Source: DATIXD01 sp035518875
Lineage (GTDB): Bacteria > Pseudomonadota > Gammaproteobacteria > Methylococcales > Methylococcaceae
Length of the DNA stretch: 14,617 nt
Direction: 5' to 3'
Assembly (NCBI GenBank): GCA_035518875.1
Contig: DATIXD010000120.1
Location: forward strand, 1-14,617
The position numbers and the translations under genes are program-made. This document shows positions 7,885-14,566 of this stretch, piece by piece. The notes below the pieces were generated by a model that saw nothing but the letters and a program-made list of their open reading frames with translations, was not told where the DNA came from and made no database searches. How positions within the stretch are numbered: position 1 is the first letter of the stretch; each line of letters starts with the position of its first letter.

Positions 7885-9753
7885 TCAATGCCGAAGCTCG
7901 GCGCCCCCGCCCCGGATGCGCAGCAACGCCGCGATGAGCGAATCGATGTCCCGGCAAGTGTTGTAAAAAGCCAGCGAGGCGCGCACCGTGGTCTCGACGC
8001 CGAAGCGACGCAGGATGGGCTGGGCGCAGTGGTGGCCCGCCCGCACCGCAATCCCTTCGCGATTGAGTGCCTCACCGACCTCCTCGGAGCGGAAGCCGTC
8101 CAGCACAAAGGAAAGCACGGCGGCTTTCTCGGCCGCGTTCCCGATGATGGTCAAACCCGGGACGGCGTGGAGCCCCCGGGTCGCGTAGACCAGAAGTTCG
8201 TGCTCGTAGCGGGTCACGTTCTCCAGGCCGATCTTCTCGACGTAATCCAGCGCCGCCCCTAGGCCCACTGCGTCGGCGATGTTGCCTGTGCCCGCCTCGA
8301 AGCGCGCGGGGGCCGCCTGATAGGTAGTCCGCTCGAAGGTGACGTCCTGAATCATGTTGCCGCCGCCCTGCCACGGTGGCGTCGAGTTGAGCAGGTCCAG
8401 CTTGCCGTACAGTGCGCCGATACCGGTGGGCCCGAACACCTTGTGGCCCGAGAACACGTACCAGTCGCAGTCGAGCGTCTGCACGTCCACGCGCATATGC
8501 GAGACGGCCTGGGCCCCATCCACCATGACCCGCGCGCCGTAGCGATGGGCGATCTCGACCATCTCGCGGGCGGGGGTGATGGTCCCCAGGGCATTGGACA
8601 CCTGCGAGAAGGAAACCAGGCGGGTCCGGGGGCCGAGCAGCTTTTCGTACTCGTCGAGCAACACCTGGCCGCGATCGTCCACCGGCACGACGCGCAGACG
8701 GGCACCGGTCTCGGCGCACAGTTGCTGCCACGGCACGATGTTGGCGTGGTGCTCCAGCCAAGTGATGACGATCTCGTCGCCCGCCCTGACGTTCTGCCGA
8801 CCCCAAGCCTGCGCTACCAGGTTGATCGCCTCGGTGGTGCCGCGTAGAAAAACGATCTCATCGCTGGAGGCGGCGTGGAGAAAACGGGCAACCTTGTCGC
8901 GTGCGGCCTCGTAGGCGTCGGTGGCGCGTGCCGCCAACTCGTGGGCCGCCCGGTGGATGTTGGAGTTCTCGTGCTGGTAGAAATACGAAAGCCGATCGAT
9001 CACGGCCTGCGGCTTCTGCGTCGTCGCGGCGTTGTCCAGCCAGACCAAGGGTCGGCCATGGACGCGCTCTTCCAAGATCGGAAAGTCCCGGCGCACGACG
9101 TCGGCATCGAAGGGCGGATGGGCGGAGGCCAATTCTGACACCTCCTTCGGTGGCCTAGCGGTACTTTCGCCTTCGGCCGCTCGCGGCGGCGCGGTAAACG
9201 ACCACAACTCATCGAGGAAGTAAAACGACAATCCCGAAACCTCGCCCGCGGCGGTGAGCGGCGATCCCGCGGGGACAGCCGCTCGCGGCGCGGACGGATG
9301 GCGCAGATCGGCTGCCCCCGGGACGGCCGGCACGGTGCGCGGGGACGTCGGCTCAGGCGAGTCTAGGAAATAATAGAGCGACTGCGTCGAACCGGATGCC
9401 GGCACCGTGACCAAGGGCTGGGGAGAGATTCCGCTGGCCGCCGCGGCAGCGCCGGGCGCCCCACGCAGTGGTTCCTCGGTGGGTGGACCGAACGCTGAAG
9501 CAGGCGGCACCGCCGGAACGAAGGGCTGCGCGCCCAACTCGACCCCTGGCGTTGCATGAGCTGTCGAACCGGTATCGCGGCCCGACAGGGACCTGGGATC
9601 GACCGAGGCTCCGGGCAGTGCCGCTAAGAACTCGTTGGCGAGTCTTGCGAGTACCGCCGGGTCCGGCAGGCCGCTCGGCCAGTCCCCGGCGCCCGCGCCA
9701 GGTGCGGACAGTCCGGCCTGATAGGGATTACTTGTACTCATGTTTGTAGTCAT
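7885..9753 (-). CDS. Encapsulin-cargo cysteine desulfurase (SufS-like type II) with disordered N-terminal targeting domain
   Basis: The enzyme removes sulfur from L-cysteine, forming an enzyme persulfide and L-alanine. Residues from about 213 to 622 are a complete SufS-type PLP domain: RRDFPILEE, WLDNAATTQKP, NSNIHRAAHELA, TWLEHHANIVPW, VDGAQAVSHM, SGHKVFGPTG with the PLP Lys at 438, and RAGHHCAQPILRRF with the catalytic Cys at 576. Residues 1-212 are rich in Pro, Ala, Ser and Thr, with almost no predicted fold except LARLANEFLAALPG (35-48). They contain LYYFLDS (126-132) and FYFLDELWS (177-185). This extension is the cargo-loading type described for family 2A (SrpI) encapsulins. The ATG at 9753 overlaps the end of shell copy 2 by 26 bases; the parallel gene at 11496 has the same start context and no second ATG, which supports this choice. 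No sufBCD genes lie nearby, so Fe-S assembly is unlikely to be its main role. Confidence 0.93.
   Translation of the reverse strand: MTTNMSTSNPYQAGLSAPGAGAGDWPSGLPDPAVLARLANEFLAALPGASVDPRSLSGRDTGSTAHATPGVELGAQPFVPAVPPASAFGPPTEEPLRGAPGAAAAASGISPQPLVTVPASGSTQSLYYFLDSPEPTSPRTVPAVPGAADLRHPSAPRAAVPAGSPLTAAGEVSGLSFYFLDELWSFTAPPRAAEGESTARPPKEVSELASAHPPFDADVVRRDFPILEERVHGRPLVWLDNAATTQKPQAVIDRLSYFYQHENSNIHRAAHELAARATDAYEAARDKVARFLHAASSDEIVFLRGTTEAINLVAQAWGRQNVRAGDEIVITWLEHHANIVPWQQLCAETGARLRVVPVDDRGQVLLDEYEKLLGPRTRLVSFSQVSNALGTITPAREMVEIAHRYGARVMVDGAQAVSHMRVDVQTLDCDWYVFSGHKVFGPTGIGALYGKLDLLNSTPPWQGGGNMIQDVTFERTTYQAAPARFEAGTGNIADAVGLGAALDYVEKIGLENVTRYEHELLVYATRGLHAVPGLTIIGNAAEKAAVLSFVLDGFRSEEVGEALNREGIAVRAGHHCAQPILRRFGVETTVRASLAFYNTCRDIDSLIAALLRIRGGGAELRH
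9199..9228 (-). other. Targeting motif SFYFLDELWS in the desulfurase extension
   Basis: Residues 176-185 of the desulfurase. It matches SPYFLAETWS near the end of the stand-alone targeting protein (10816-10845). It is an aromatic/acidic linear motif in a disordered stretch about 30 residues before the catalytic domain. Confidence 0.6.
9322..9378 (-). other. Targeting motif LYYFLDS...PTSPRTVPAV in the desulfurase extension
   Basis: Residues 126-144 of the desulfurase. The motif occurs once here and twice in the stand-alone targeting protein, always preceded by G[ILV]SPQPL[IV]T about 10-15 residues earlier. A shell-docking role is inferred from its conservation among otherwise drifting disordered sequence. 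Confidence 0.6.
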
Positions 9754-10657
9754 GGTATTTGCCTACCTCGACGTTCTCGAGCACGGCGATGGCGTCTTCG
9801 GTCAGGACTGCCAACGAGCAGTAGAGGGAGATCAGGTACGACGCGATAGCCTTGCGGTTGATGCCCATGAATTTCACCGACAGCCCCAGCCCCGCTTCGC
9901 CGGGCAGTCCCGGCTGGTAGAGACCAACCACGCCCTGCCGGCTTTCGCCGGTGCGCAGCAGCAGGATATTGGTCTTGCCGTCCTCGATCTCGAGCTTGTT
10001 GCTCGGCACCAGCGGAATGCCGCGCCAGGTCAGGAACGGCGAGCCGAACAGGGTGACCGTCGGTGGCGGCACGCCGCGCCGCGTGGCTTCCCGGCCAAAG
10101 GCGGCAATCGCTTTCGGGTGGGCGAGGAAGAACGCCGGTTCTTTCCACACCTTCGTGATCAGCTCGTCCAGATCGTCCGGCGTCGGGGCGCCGGTGAGAG
10201 TCGAGATCCGCTGGTCCTCGACGATGTTGTTCAGCAGGCCGTACTCGCCGTTGTTGATCAACTCGCTTTCCTGCCGTTCCTTGATGGTCTCGGTGGCCAG
10301 ACGCAGCTGCTGCTGGATCTGGTCATGGGGACTGCTGTACAGATCCGATACCCGGGTATGGATGTCCACCGTGGTGGTCACCGCGCTCAGGAAGTATTCG
10401 CGCGGATTCTCGTCGTAATCGACGAAGGTCTCCGGCAACTCCCGCTCGTCTTTCTGCGAGCAGGCGGTCAGCACCCGGGATTCATCCTTGACCCGGTTGA
10501 GCCGGTAGATACCTGCTTCGACGCCGACCCAGGGCAGCAGATGCACCAGCCAGCGCGGCGTGATGGGCAATAGTTGCGGGACGGTCTTGGTGGCATTGGC
10601 CAGTTGGCGGGCGGCAACGTCCCCTAGCGCTAATTGTTTCAGTTCGATTTCGGCCAT
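9728..10657 (-). CDS. Family 2A encapsulin shell protein (SrpI-like), copy 2
   Basis: The 309-residue protein belongs to the HK97-fold shell proteins of the SrpI group, recognised from WLVHLLPWVGVEAGIYRLN, the DERELPETFVDYDENPREYF segment, LYSSPHDQIQQQLRLATE, EYGLLNNI, KVWKEPAFFLAHPKAIAAFG and TLFGSPFLTWRGIPLVPS. Family members self-assemble into hollow icosahedral compartments that package a cysteine desulfurase. No signal peptide or membrane segment is seen. A good ribosome site (AGGAGA, 6 bases from the ATG) precedes it. It differs from copy 1 at about 20 positions by my alignment, mostly in residues 93-150 and 218-233 and at the C-terminus (KHEYK against KHQYVK). The stop codon lies inside the desulfurase gene, so shell and cargo are probably translationally coupled. 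Shell identity is strong; actual mixed assembly with copy 1 is not shown by sequence. Confidence 0.93.
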   Translation of the reverse strand: MAEIELKQLALGDVAARQLANATKTVPQLLPITPRWLVHLLPWVGVEAGIYRLNRVKDESRVLTACSQKDERELPETFVDYDENPREYFLSAVTTTVDIHTRVSDLYSSPHDQIQQQLRLATETIKERQESELINNGEYGLLNNIVEDQRISTLTGAPTPDDLDELITKVWKEPAFFLAHPKAIAAFGREATRRGVPPPTVTLFGSPFLTWRGIPLVPSNKLEIEDGKTNILLLRTGESRQGVVGLYQPGLPGEAGLGLSVKFMGINRKAIASYLISLYCSLAVLTEDAIAVLENVEVGKYHDYKHEYK

Positions 10658-10728
10658 GATGATTCTCCTGATGCTATTGTTATTACTTCAAAAAATGTGT
10701 TTGACGTCTTACGACCGTCTGGCTTGGC

Positions 10729-11496
10729 CTAACTCGACCGCGATGCCGTTGCCGGAACCACCTCGGGCCGGAAACCCGACGCTTCGACCTCGGGCGCTGG
10801 CGGTGCCTGGGGTGGCGACCACGTCTCAGCGAGAAAATAGGGCGATGCCGTGGCAACCCGCGGCGACGCCAACCCCAGGTCGGGAACGGCGCCGAAACCG
10901 GCGTCACTGGGCGCAAGGTTCACGGCCGGCACGGTGCGCGGTGAGGTCGGCGCGACCGACTCCAGGAAGTAGTAGAGCGATTCGCTGGCGCCCGGCGCCG
11001 TGACGAGGGGCTGCGGGGATACCCCGGCGGCCCCCGCCGCCACGGCGGGCGCTCCACGCAGCGGTTCTTCGGAGGGTGCCCGAAACGCCGAAGCCGGCGG
11101 CACCGCTGGAACGAAGGGCTGCGCGCCCAGTTCGACCGCCGGCGTCACCGGGGCCGTCGAGCCGAACTGCTGGCCCGGCGCGGCGGTTCGTCCCAGCAGG
11201 GCCCTCGGGTCGGCCGCGGTCGCCGTGGTCGGTGCCGTCACCCCCAGCGGGGGCTCGAAGCCGGGCGGCGCCAAGTTCAATGCCGGGACGGTCTGGGGGG
11301 TGGTGGGCCGAGCCGAGTCGAGGAAGTAGTAGAGCGGCTCGGCCGAAGCGGACGTCGGCGGCGTGATGAGGGGCTGCGGGGATAGTCCGCTGGCCCCTGC
11401 CGCCGCGGCGGGAACGACTCGCAACTGCGCCTCGCTCGGTACCGCGGACACTCCGGCCGAGGGGGGATTACTTGACGTACTGATGTTTGTAGTCAT
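10729..11496 (-). CDS. Stand-alone cargo-targeting-domain protein lacking the desulfurase domain
   Basis: The 255-residue protein is homologous to the disordered N-terminal extension of the nearby desulfurase and nothing else. Residues 121-138 (VELGAQPFVPAVPPASAF) are identical to desulfurase residues 71-88. It holds LYYFLDSARPTTPQTVPAL at 55-73, LYYFLESVAPTSPRTVPAV at 174-192 and SPYFLAETWS at 218-227; the first two are an internal duplication with period about 119 residues, each preceded by GLSPQPLIT or GVSPQPLVT. The LARLANEF helix of the desulfurase is absent. After SPYFLAETWS it runs only 28 residues to a TAG, ending where the enzyme domain would begin; I see no trace of that domain in the 71 bases before the next gene. 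The frame is intact, and the start overlaps shell copy 1 by 29 bases exactly as the desulfurase overlaps copy 2. Possible roles are docking-site competitor, scaffold or adaptor; a decaying copy is the alternative. Confidence 0.85.
   Translation of the reverse strand: MTTNISTSSNPPSAGVSAVPSEAQLRVVPAAAAGASGLSPQPLITPPTSASAEPLYYFLDSARPTTPQTVPALNLAPPGFEPPLGVTAPTTATAADPRALLGRTAAPGQQFGSTAPVTPAVELGAQPFVPAVPPASAFRAPSEEPLRGAPAVAAGAAGVSPQPLVTAPGASESLYYFLESVAPTSPRTVPAVNLAPSDAGFGAVPDLGLASPRVATASPYFLAETWSPPQAPPAPEVEASGFRPEVVPATASRSS
10816..10845 (-). other. Targeting motif SPYFLAETWS
   Basis: Residues 218-227 of the stand-alone targeting protein, counterpart of SFYFLDELWS in the desulfurase (9199-9228). 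The shared pattern is YFLxExWS. Confidence 0.6.
10909..10977 (-). repeat. Targeting motif LYYFLES...PTSPRTVPAV, second copy
   Basis: Residues 174-196 of the stand-alone targeting protein, ending in NLAP. It is closest to the single desulfurase copy (both have PTSPRTVPAV). Confidence 0.7.
11266..11337 (-). repeat. Targeting motif LYYFLDS...PTTPQTVPAL, first copy
   Basis: Residues 54-77 of the stand-alone targeting protein, ending in NLAP like the second copy. The NLAP ending is shared only by these two, which supports duplication inside this gene. Confidence 0.7.
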
Positions 11497-12400
11497 GGTA
11501 TTTGCCTACTTCGACGTTTTCGAGCACAGCAATGGCGTCCTCGGTCAGGACCGCCAGCGAGGTGTACAGGGAGATGAGGTAGGAGGCGATGGCCTTGCGA
11601 CTGATGCCCATGAATTTCACCGACAGCCCCAGCCCCGCTTCGCCGGGCAGTCCCGGCTGGTAGAGACCGACCACGCCCTGTCGGCTTTCGCCGGTGCGCA
11701 GCAGCAGGATGCTGGTCTTGCCGCCCTCGATTTTCAGCTTGTCGCTCGGCACCAGCGGAATTCCGCGCCAGGTCAGGAACGGCGAGCCGAACAGGGTGAC
11801 GGTCGGTGGCGGCACGCCGCGGCGAGTGGCTTCCCGGCCGAAGGCGGCAATCGCCTTGGGGTGGGCGAGGAAGAATGCCGGCTCTTTCCAGACCTTGGTG
11901 ATCAACTCGTCGAAATCGTCCGGCGTCGGAGCGCCGGTCAAGGTCGAAATCCGCTGATCCGGGACGATGTTGTTCAGCAGGCCGTATTCCGGGCTGTTGA
12001 TCAACTCGTCTTCCTGCCGCTCCTTGACGATCTCGGTGGCCAGACGCAACTGCTGCTGGATCTGGTCGTGGGGGCTGCTGTACAGATCCGATACCCGGGT
12101 GTGCACGTCCACCGTGGTGGATATGGCTTGCAGGAAGTACTCGCGCGGATTCTCGTCATAGTCGACGAAGGTCTCCGGCAATTCCCGCTCGTCTTTCTGC
12201 GAGCAGGCGGTCAGCACCCGTGATTCATCCTTGACCCGGTTGAGCCGGTAGATGCCGGCTTCGACGCCGACCCAGGGCAGCAGATGCACCAGCCAACGCG
12301 GCGTGATGGGCAACAGCTGCGGGACGGTCTTGGTGGCGTTGGCGAGTTGGCGGGCCGCCACGTCGCCCAGAGCCAATTGTTTAGATTCGAGTTCGGCCAT
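11468..12400 (-). CDS. Family 2A encapsulin shell protein (SrpI-like), copy 1
   Basis: The 310-residue protein is the paralog of the shell at 9728-10657 and carries the same family 2A blocks, including LPWVGVEAGIYRLN, FVDYDENPREYF, SSPHDQIQQQLRL and GSPFLTWRGIPLVP. It is expected to form a cytoplasmic nanocompartment wall. AAGGAGA lies 5 bases before the ATG. Differences from copy 2 include QAIST for SAVTT, INSPEYG for INNGEYG, and SDKLKIEGGKTS for SNKLEIEDGKTN, so charge changes are concentrated in a few surface-like stretches. It begins 90 bases after the epsC stop and overlaps the stand-alone targeting gene by 29 bases. Having two near-identical shell genes with different downstream partners suggests either a two-component shell or dosage increase; the sequence cannot distinguish these. 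Confidence 0.93.
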   Translation of the reverse strand: MAELESKQLALGDVAARQLANATKTVPQLLPITPRWLVHLLPWVGVEAGIYRLNRVKDESRVLTACSQKDERELPETFVDYDENPREYFLQAISTTVDVHTRVSDLYSSPHDQIQQQLRLATEIVKERQEDELINSPEYGLLNNIVPDQRISTLTGAPTPDDFDELITKVWKEPAFFLAHPKAIAAFGREATRRGVPPPTVTLFGSPFLTWRGIPLVPSDKLKIEGGKTSILLLRTGESRQGVVGLYQPGLPGEAGLGLSVKFMGISRKAIASYLISLYTSLAVLTEDAIAVLENVEVGKYHDYKHQYVK

Positions 12401-12429
12401 GACTTTCTCCTTGCGTTTGTGATTGAGTT

Positions 12430-12457
12430 AAAAAAATCGCCATGCACTTCTTGCGAT
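12430..12457 (-). terminator. Weak terminator-like stem between epsC and shell copy 1
   Basis: Read on the - strand: ATCGC, a 12-base loop, GCGAT, then a run of T. The stem is only 5 bp, so it would at most reduce read-through from cysK-epsC into the encapsulin genes. It is also the point where the tandem duplication begins. Confidence 0.35.
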
Positions 12458-12490
12458 GGTCTTGGTCTCTCCGCGGCCCCGCCCTTTCAT

Positions 12491-13444
12491 TCAGATCCCG
12501 GCGCCACCGTCGAATACTTCGCTGCGCACTTGCGCCTGGGTGATGTTGCTGCCTGGCGGCACGCTGCGCGTGAGCCAGACGTTGCCGCCGATGGTCGACC
12601 CCCGGCCGATGGTGATGCGCCCGAGGATGGTCGCGCCGGCATAGATGACCACGTCGTCTTCGACGATGGGATGTCGGGCGTTGCCCTTGATCAGATTGCC
12701 GTTTTCATCCACCGGGAAGCGCTTGGCCCCCAGGGTGACGGCCTGATAAAGCCGCACGCGCTCGCCGATGACCGCCGTCTCGCCGATGACGACACCGGTA
12801 CCGTGGTCGATGAAAAAGCTCCCGCCGATCTGCGCCCCCGGGTGGATGTCGATTCCCGTCGTCGAGTGCGCGATCTCCGCAACGATGCGTGCGATCAGGG
12901 GCGCCCCTAAGCGATGGAGCTCGTGGGCGAGCCGATGATGGGTGACGGCCGTGACGCCGGGGTAGCAAACCAGCACCTCATCGACGCTCCGCGCCGCCGG
13001 GTCGCCTTCGTATGCCGCGCGAATATCGCTTTCCAGCAGCCTGCGGACGTCGGGAAGCCGTGCGGCGAACTCGTGCGTGATGGCGATGGCCCGCTCACGA
13101 TGAACATCACTGATGGCATCCTGCCCGGAAGCAAACTGAAGCTCCCGACGAACTTGTTCGAGAAGCTCCCTCAAGGTCACATCCAGTGTGTGTCCGACAA
13201 AGTAATCGATACCCTCGTCGGTGAGTTCCGGCAACCCCAGACGATTAGGGAACAGCGCAGCGCTCAATCCGTCGATGATACCGACCAGTGCCTTGCGGGA
13301 CGGGAGCTTGGGCGGTTTGTCCGCACGCTGCCGGATCTCCAAAGACCTGACCCGCAAGCTACGCAGTTCCGAAACGATCGCATCGGTATTCCAATGCGGA
13401 TCTGTGTTCGAGCTCACACCGGCCTTCTGGGTCTTGGCGTTCAT
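12491..13444 (-). CDS. epsC: Serine O-acetyltransferase, EpsC type
   Basis: The enzyme acetylates serine with acetyl-CoA to O-acetylserine, the carbon acceptor for sulfide. The 317 residues comprise a long helical N-terminal half (SRKALVGIIDGLSAALFPNR, then LRELLEQVRREL) and a left-handed beta-helix with the catalytic pair in GIDIHPGAQIGGSFFIDHGTG: Asp 199 and His 214, the same 15-residue spacing as Asp143/His158 of E. coli CysE. GETAVIGERVRLYQAVTLGA and the KRFPVDENGN loop follow. The last residues are EVFDGGAGI. The terminal Gly-Ile recalls the CysE tail (GDGI) that enters the CysK active site in the cysteine synthase complex. The ATG overlaps the cysK stop (ATGA), so the pair is translated together. 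This layout, with shell genes next, matches described family 2A encapsulin operons. The gene name rests on family resemblance. Confidence 0.92.
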   Translation of the reverse strand: MNAKTQKAGVSSNTDPHWNTDAIVSELRSLRVRSLEIRQRADKPPKLPSRKALVGIIDGLSAALFPNRLGLPELTDEGIDYFVGHTLDVTLRELLEQVRRELQFASGQDAISDVHRERAIAITHEFAARLPDVRRLLESDIRAAYEGDPAARSVDEVLVCYPGVTAVTHHRLAHELHRLGAPLIARIVAEIAHSTTGIDIHPGAQIGGSFFIDHGTGVVIGETAVIGERVRLYQAVTLGAKRFPVDENGNLIKGNARHPIVEDDVVIYAGATILGRITIGRGSTIGGNVWLTRSVPPGSNITQAQVRSEVFDGGAGI

Positions 13445-14418
13445 GCGGCAAGCCCCGTGGCGTCGAACACGCCTTCGAACAGAACCGAACTCAGGTAGCG
13501 CTCTCCGGAATCGGGCAGGATGACGACGATGGTCTTGCCTGCGTTCTCCGGACGCTTGGCGATACGCACGGCCGCGGCCACCGCGGCACCGCAGGAAATG
13601 CCCGAGAGTATCCCTTCCTCGCGCGCCAGGCGCCGCGCGTAGTGGATTGATTCCTCGTTGGTGACCTGTTCAATTTCGTCCACCAGGGAGAGATCCAGGA
13701 CTTCCGGCACGAATCCGGCACCGATCCCCTGAATCTTGTGGGGCGCAGGCTTCAGCGGCTCACCCGCCCGCTGTTGGGCGAGCACGGGACTCGCGGCCGG
13801 CTCGACGGCGACTGAAACGATCGGCTTGCCCTGGGTCTGCTTGATGTAGCGCGACACCCCGGTGATGGTACCGCCCGTCCCTACCCCGGATACAAAAATA
13901 TCGATCGCGCCCTCGGTGTCCTGCCAGATTTCCGGACCCGTTGTCTCCTCGTGAATGGCGGGATTGGCGGGGTTCTTGAATTGCTGCAGGAGCACATAAC
14001 GATCGGGGTCGGAGGCGGCGATTTCCTCGGCTTTCGCCACCGCGCCGCTCATGCCCTTGGCCCCTTCCGTGAGCACCAGCTTTGCCCCATAGGCAATCAG
14101 CAGCTTGCGGCGCTCCAGGCTCATGGTTTCGGGCATCGTCAAGGTAAGGGGAGTGCCGCGGGCCGCGGCGACAAACGCGAGCGCGATGCCGGTATTCCCG
14201 CTGGTCGGCTCCACCAGTTCCTTGCCCGGACCCAAAAGGCCGCGGCGTTCGGCGTCCCAAACCATCGCTGCGCCAATGCGGCACTTGACCGAATAGGCCG
14301 GATTGCGCCCCTCGATCTTCGCAAGAACCGTAGCGGGCGCACCATCGGTGACGCGGTTGAGTCGCACCAGCGGCGTATGCCCAATGGAGTGGGAGTTGTC
14401 TTCGTACCAATGTGACAT
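13441..14418 (-). CDS. cysK: Cysteine synthase A (O-acetylserine sulfhydrylase)
   Basis: CysK replaces the acetyl group of O-acetylserine with sulfide, making L-cysteine, using PLP. The 325 residues contain the PLP Lys 45 in NPAYSVKCRIG, the substrate loop TSGNTGIALAF (72-82), the phosphate-binding GVGTGGTITG (about 178-187), IQGIGAGFVPEVLD and ISCGAAVAAAVRIA. It is standard length. The ATG at 14418 has AGGAGA 5 bases upstream. It is the first gene of the apparent cysK-epsC-shell-targeting-shell-desulfurase operon and overlaps epsC by 4 bases. By feeding cysteine to the desulfurase it would sit directly upstream of sulfur loading into the compartment. Transcription seems to start behind a promoter-like sequence and a leader terminator at 14491-14595. 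Confidence 0.95.
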   Translation of the reverse strand: MSHWYEDNSHSIGHTPLVRLNRVTDGAPATVLAKIEGRNPAYSVKCRIGAAMVWDAERRGLLGPGKELVEPTSGNTGIALAFVAAARGTPLTLTMPETMSLERRKLLIAYGAKLVLTEGAKGMSGAVAKAEEIAASDPDRYVLLQQFKNPANPAIHEETTGPEIWQDTEGAIDIFVSGVGTGGTITGVSRYIKQTQGKPIVSVAVEPAASPVLAQQRAGEPLKPAPHKIQGIGAGFVPEVLDLSLVDEIEQVTNEESIHYARRLAREEGILSGISCGAAVAAAVRIAKRPENAGKTIVVILPDSGERYLSSVLFEGVFDATGLAA

Positions 14419-14490
14419 GAGGATCTCCTAAATCGGTGCGCGACCCGCTGGGGCGCAGCGGTAAGCCGTCCCGTTCATCGAAAAATTCGG

Positions 14491-14530
14491 CCAATAAAAA
14501 AGCCAGTGGCCTCGTCGGGCACACTGGCTT
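14491..14530 (-). terminator. Strong intrinsic terminator in the cysK leader (possible attenuator)
   Basis: Read on the - strand, AAGCCAGTG pairs with CACTGGCTT (14500-14508 with 14522-14530). The stem continues inward as GCC-CGACGA-GGC with one bulged T, giving about 12 bp, then a run of TTTTTTATT. It ends about 70 bases before the cysK ATG. It could be an attenuator for the operon or the terminator of a gene just outside the window. Confidence 0.75.
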
Positions 14531-14566
14531 CCGGTTGTCCGGTCAGCTTTGAGTACTTTCCAAACC

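Larger units (their letters stand above)
9199..12436 (-). repeat. Tandem duplication of shell gene plus targeting-domain region
   Basis: Copy 1 runs from about 12436 down to about 10816 and copy 2 from about 10698 down to about 9199. Similarity starts in the untranslated leader (ATTTTTTTAACTCAATCAC against ATTTTTTGAAGTAATAAC), continues through the shell gene and the gene overlap, and ends at the YFLxExWS motif, before the desulfurase domain. Boundaries are estimated by eye. Confidence 0.75.

Noticed and set aside
7885..9116. Housekeeping SufS for Fe-S assembly
   Set aside because: No sufBCD or sufE nearby, and the long targeting extension plus adjacent shell gene indicate encapsulin cargo.
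9740..10573. 277-codon + strand frame opposite shell copy 2, with a like frame at 11363-12223
   Set aside because: Both mirror the duplicated shell genes; their similarity follows from the duplication, and GC-rich codons open the opposite strand by chance.
10658..10728. Remnant of a desulfurase domain after the orphan targeting gene
   Set aside because: I translated the stretch mentally and found no desulfurase motif; it holds only a leader with a T-run and ribosome site.
11468..11510. Programmed frameshift fusing shell to targeting domain
   Set aside because: The cargo frame has a TAG just before its ATG and I see no slippery heptamer in the short window; reinitiation is simpler.
9728..12400. 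HK97-fold proteins as part of a prophage
   Set aside because: No terminase, portal, protease or tail genes; the proteins match the SrpI encapsulin group and sit with sulfur enzymes.
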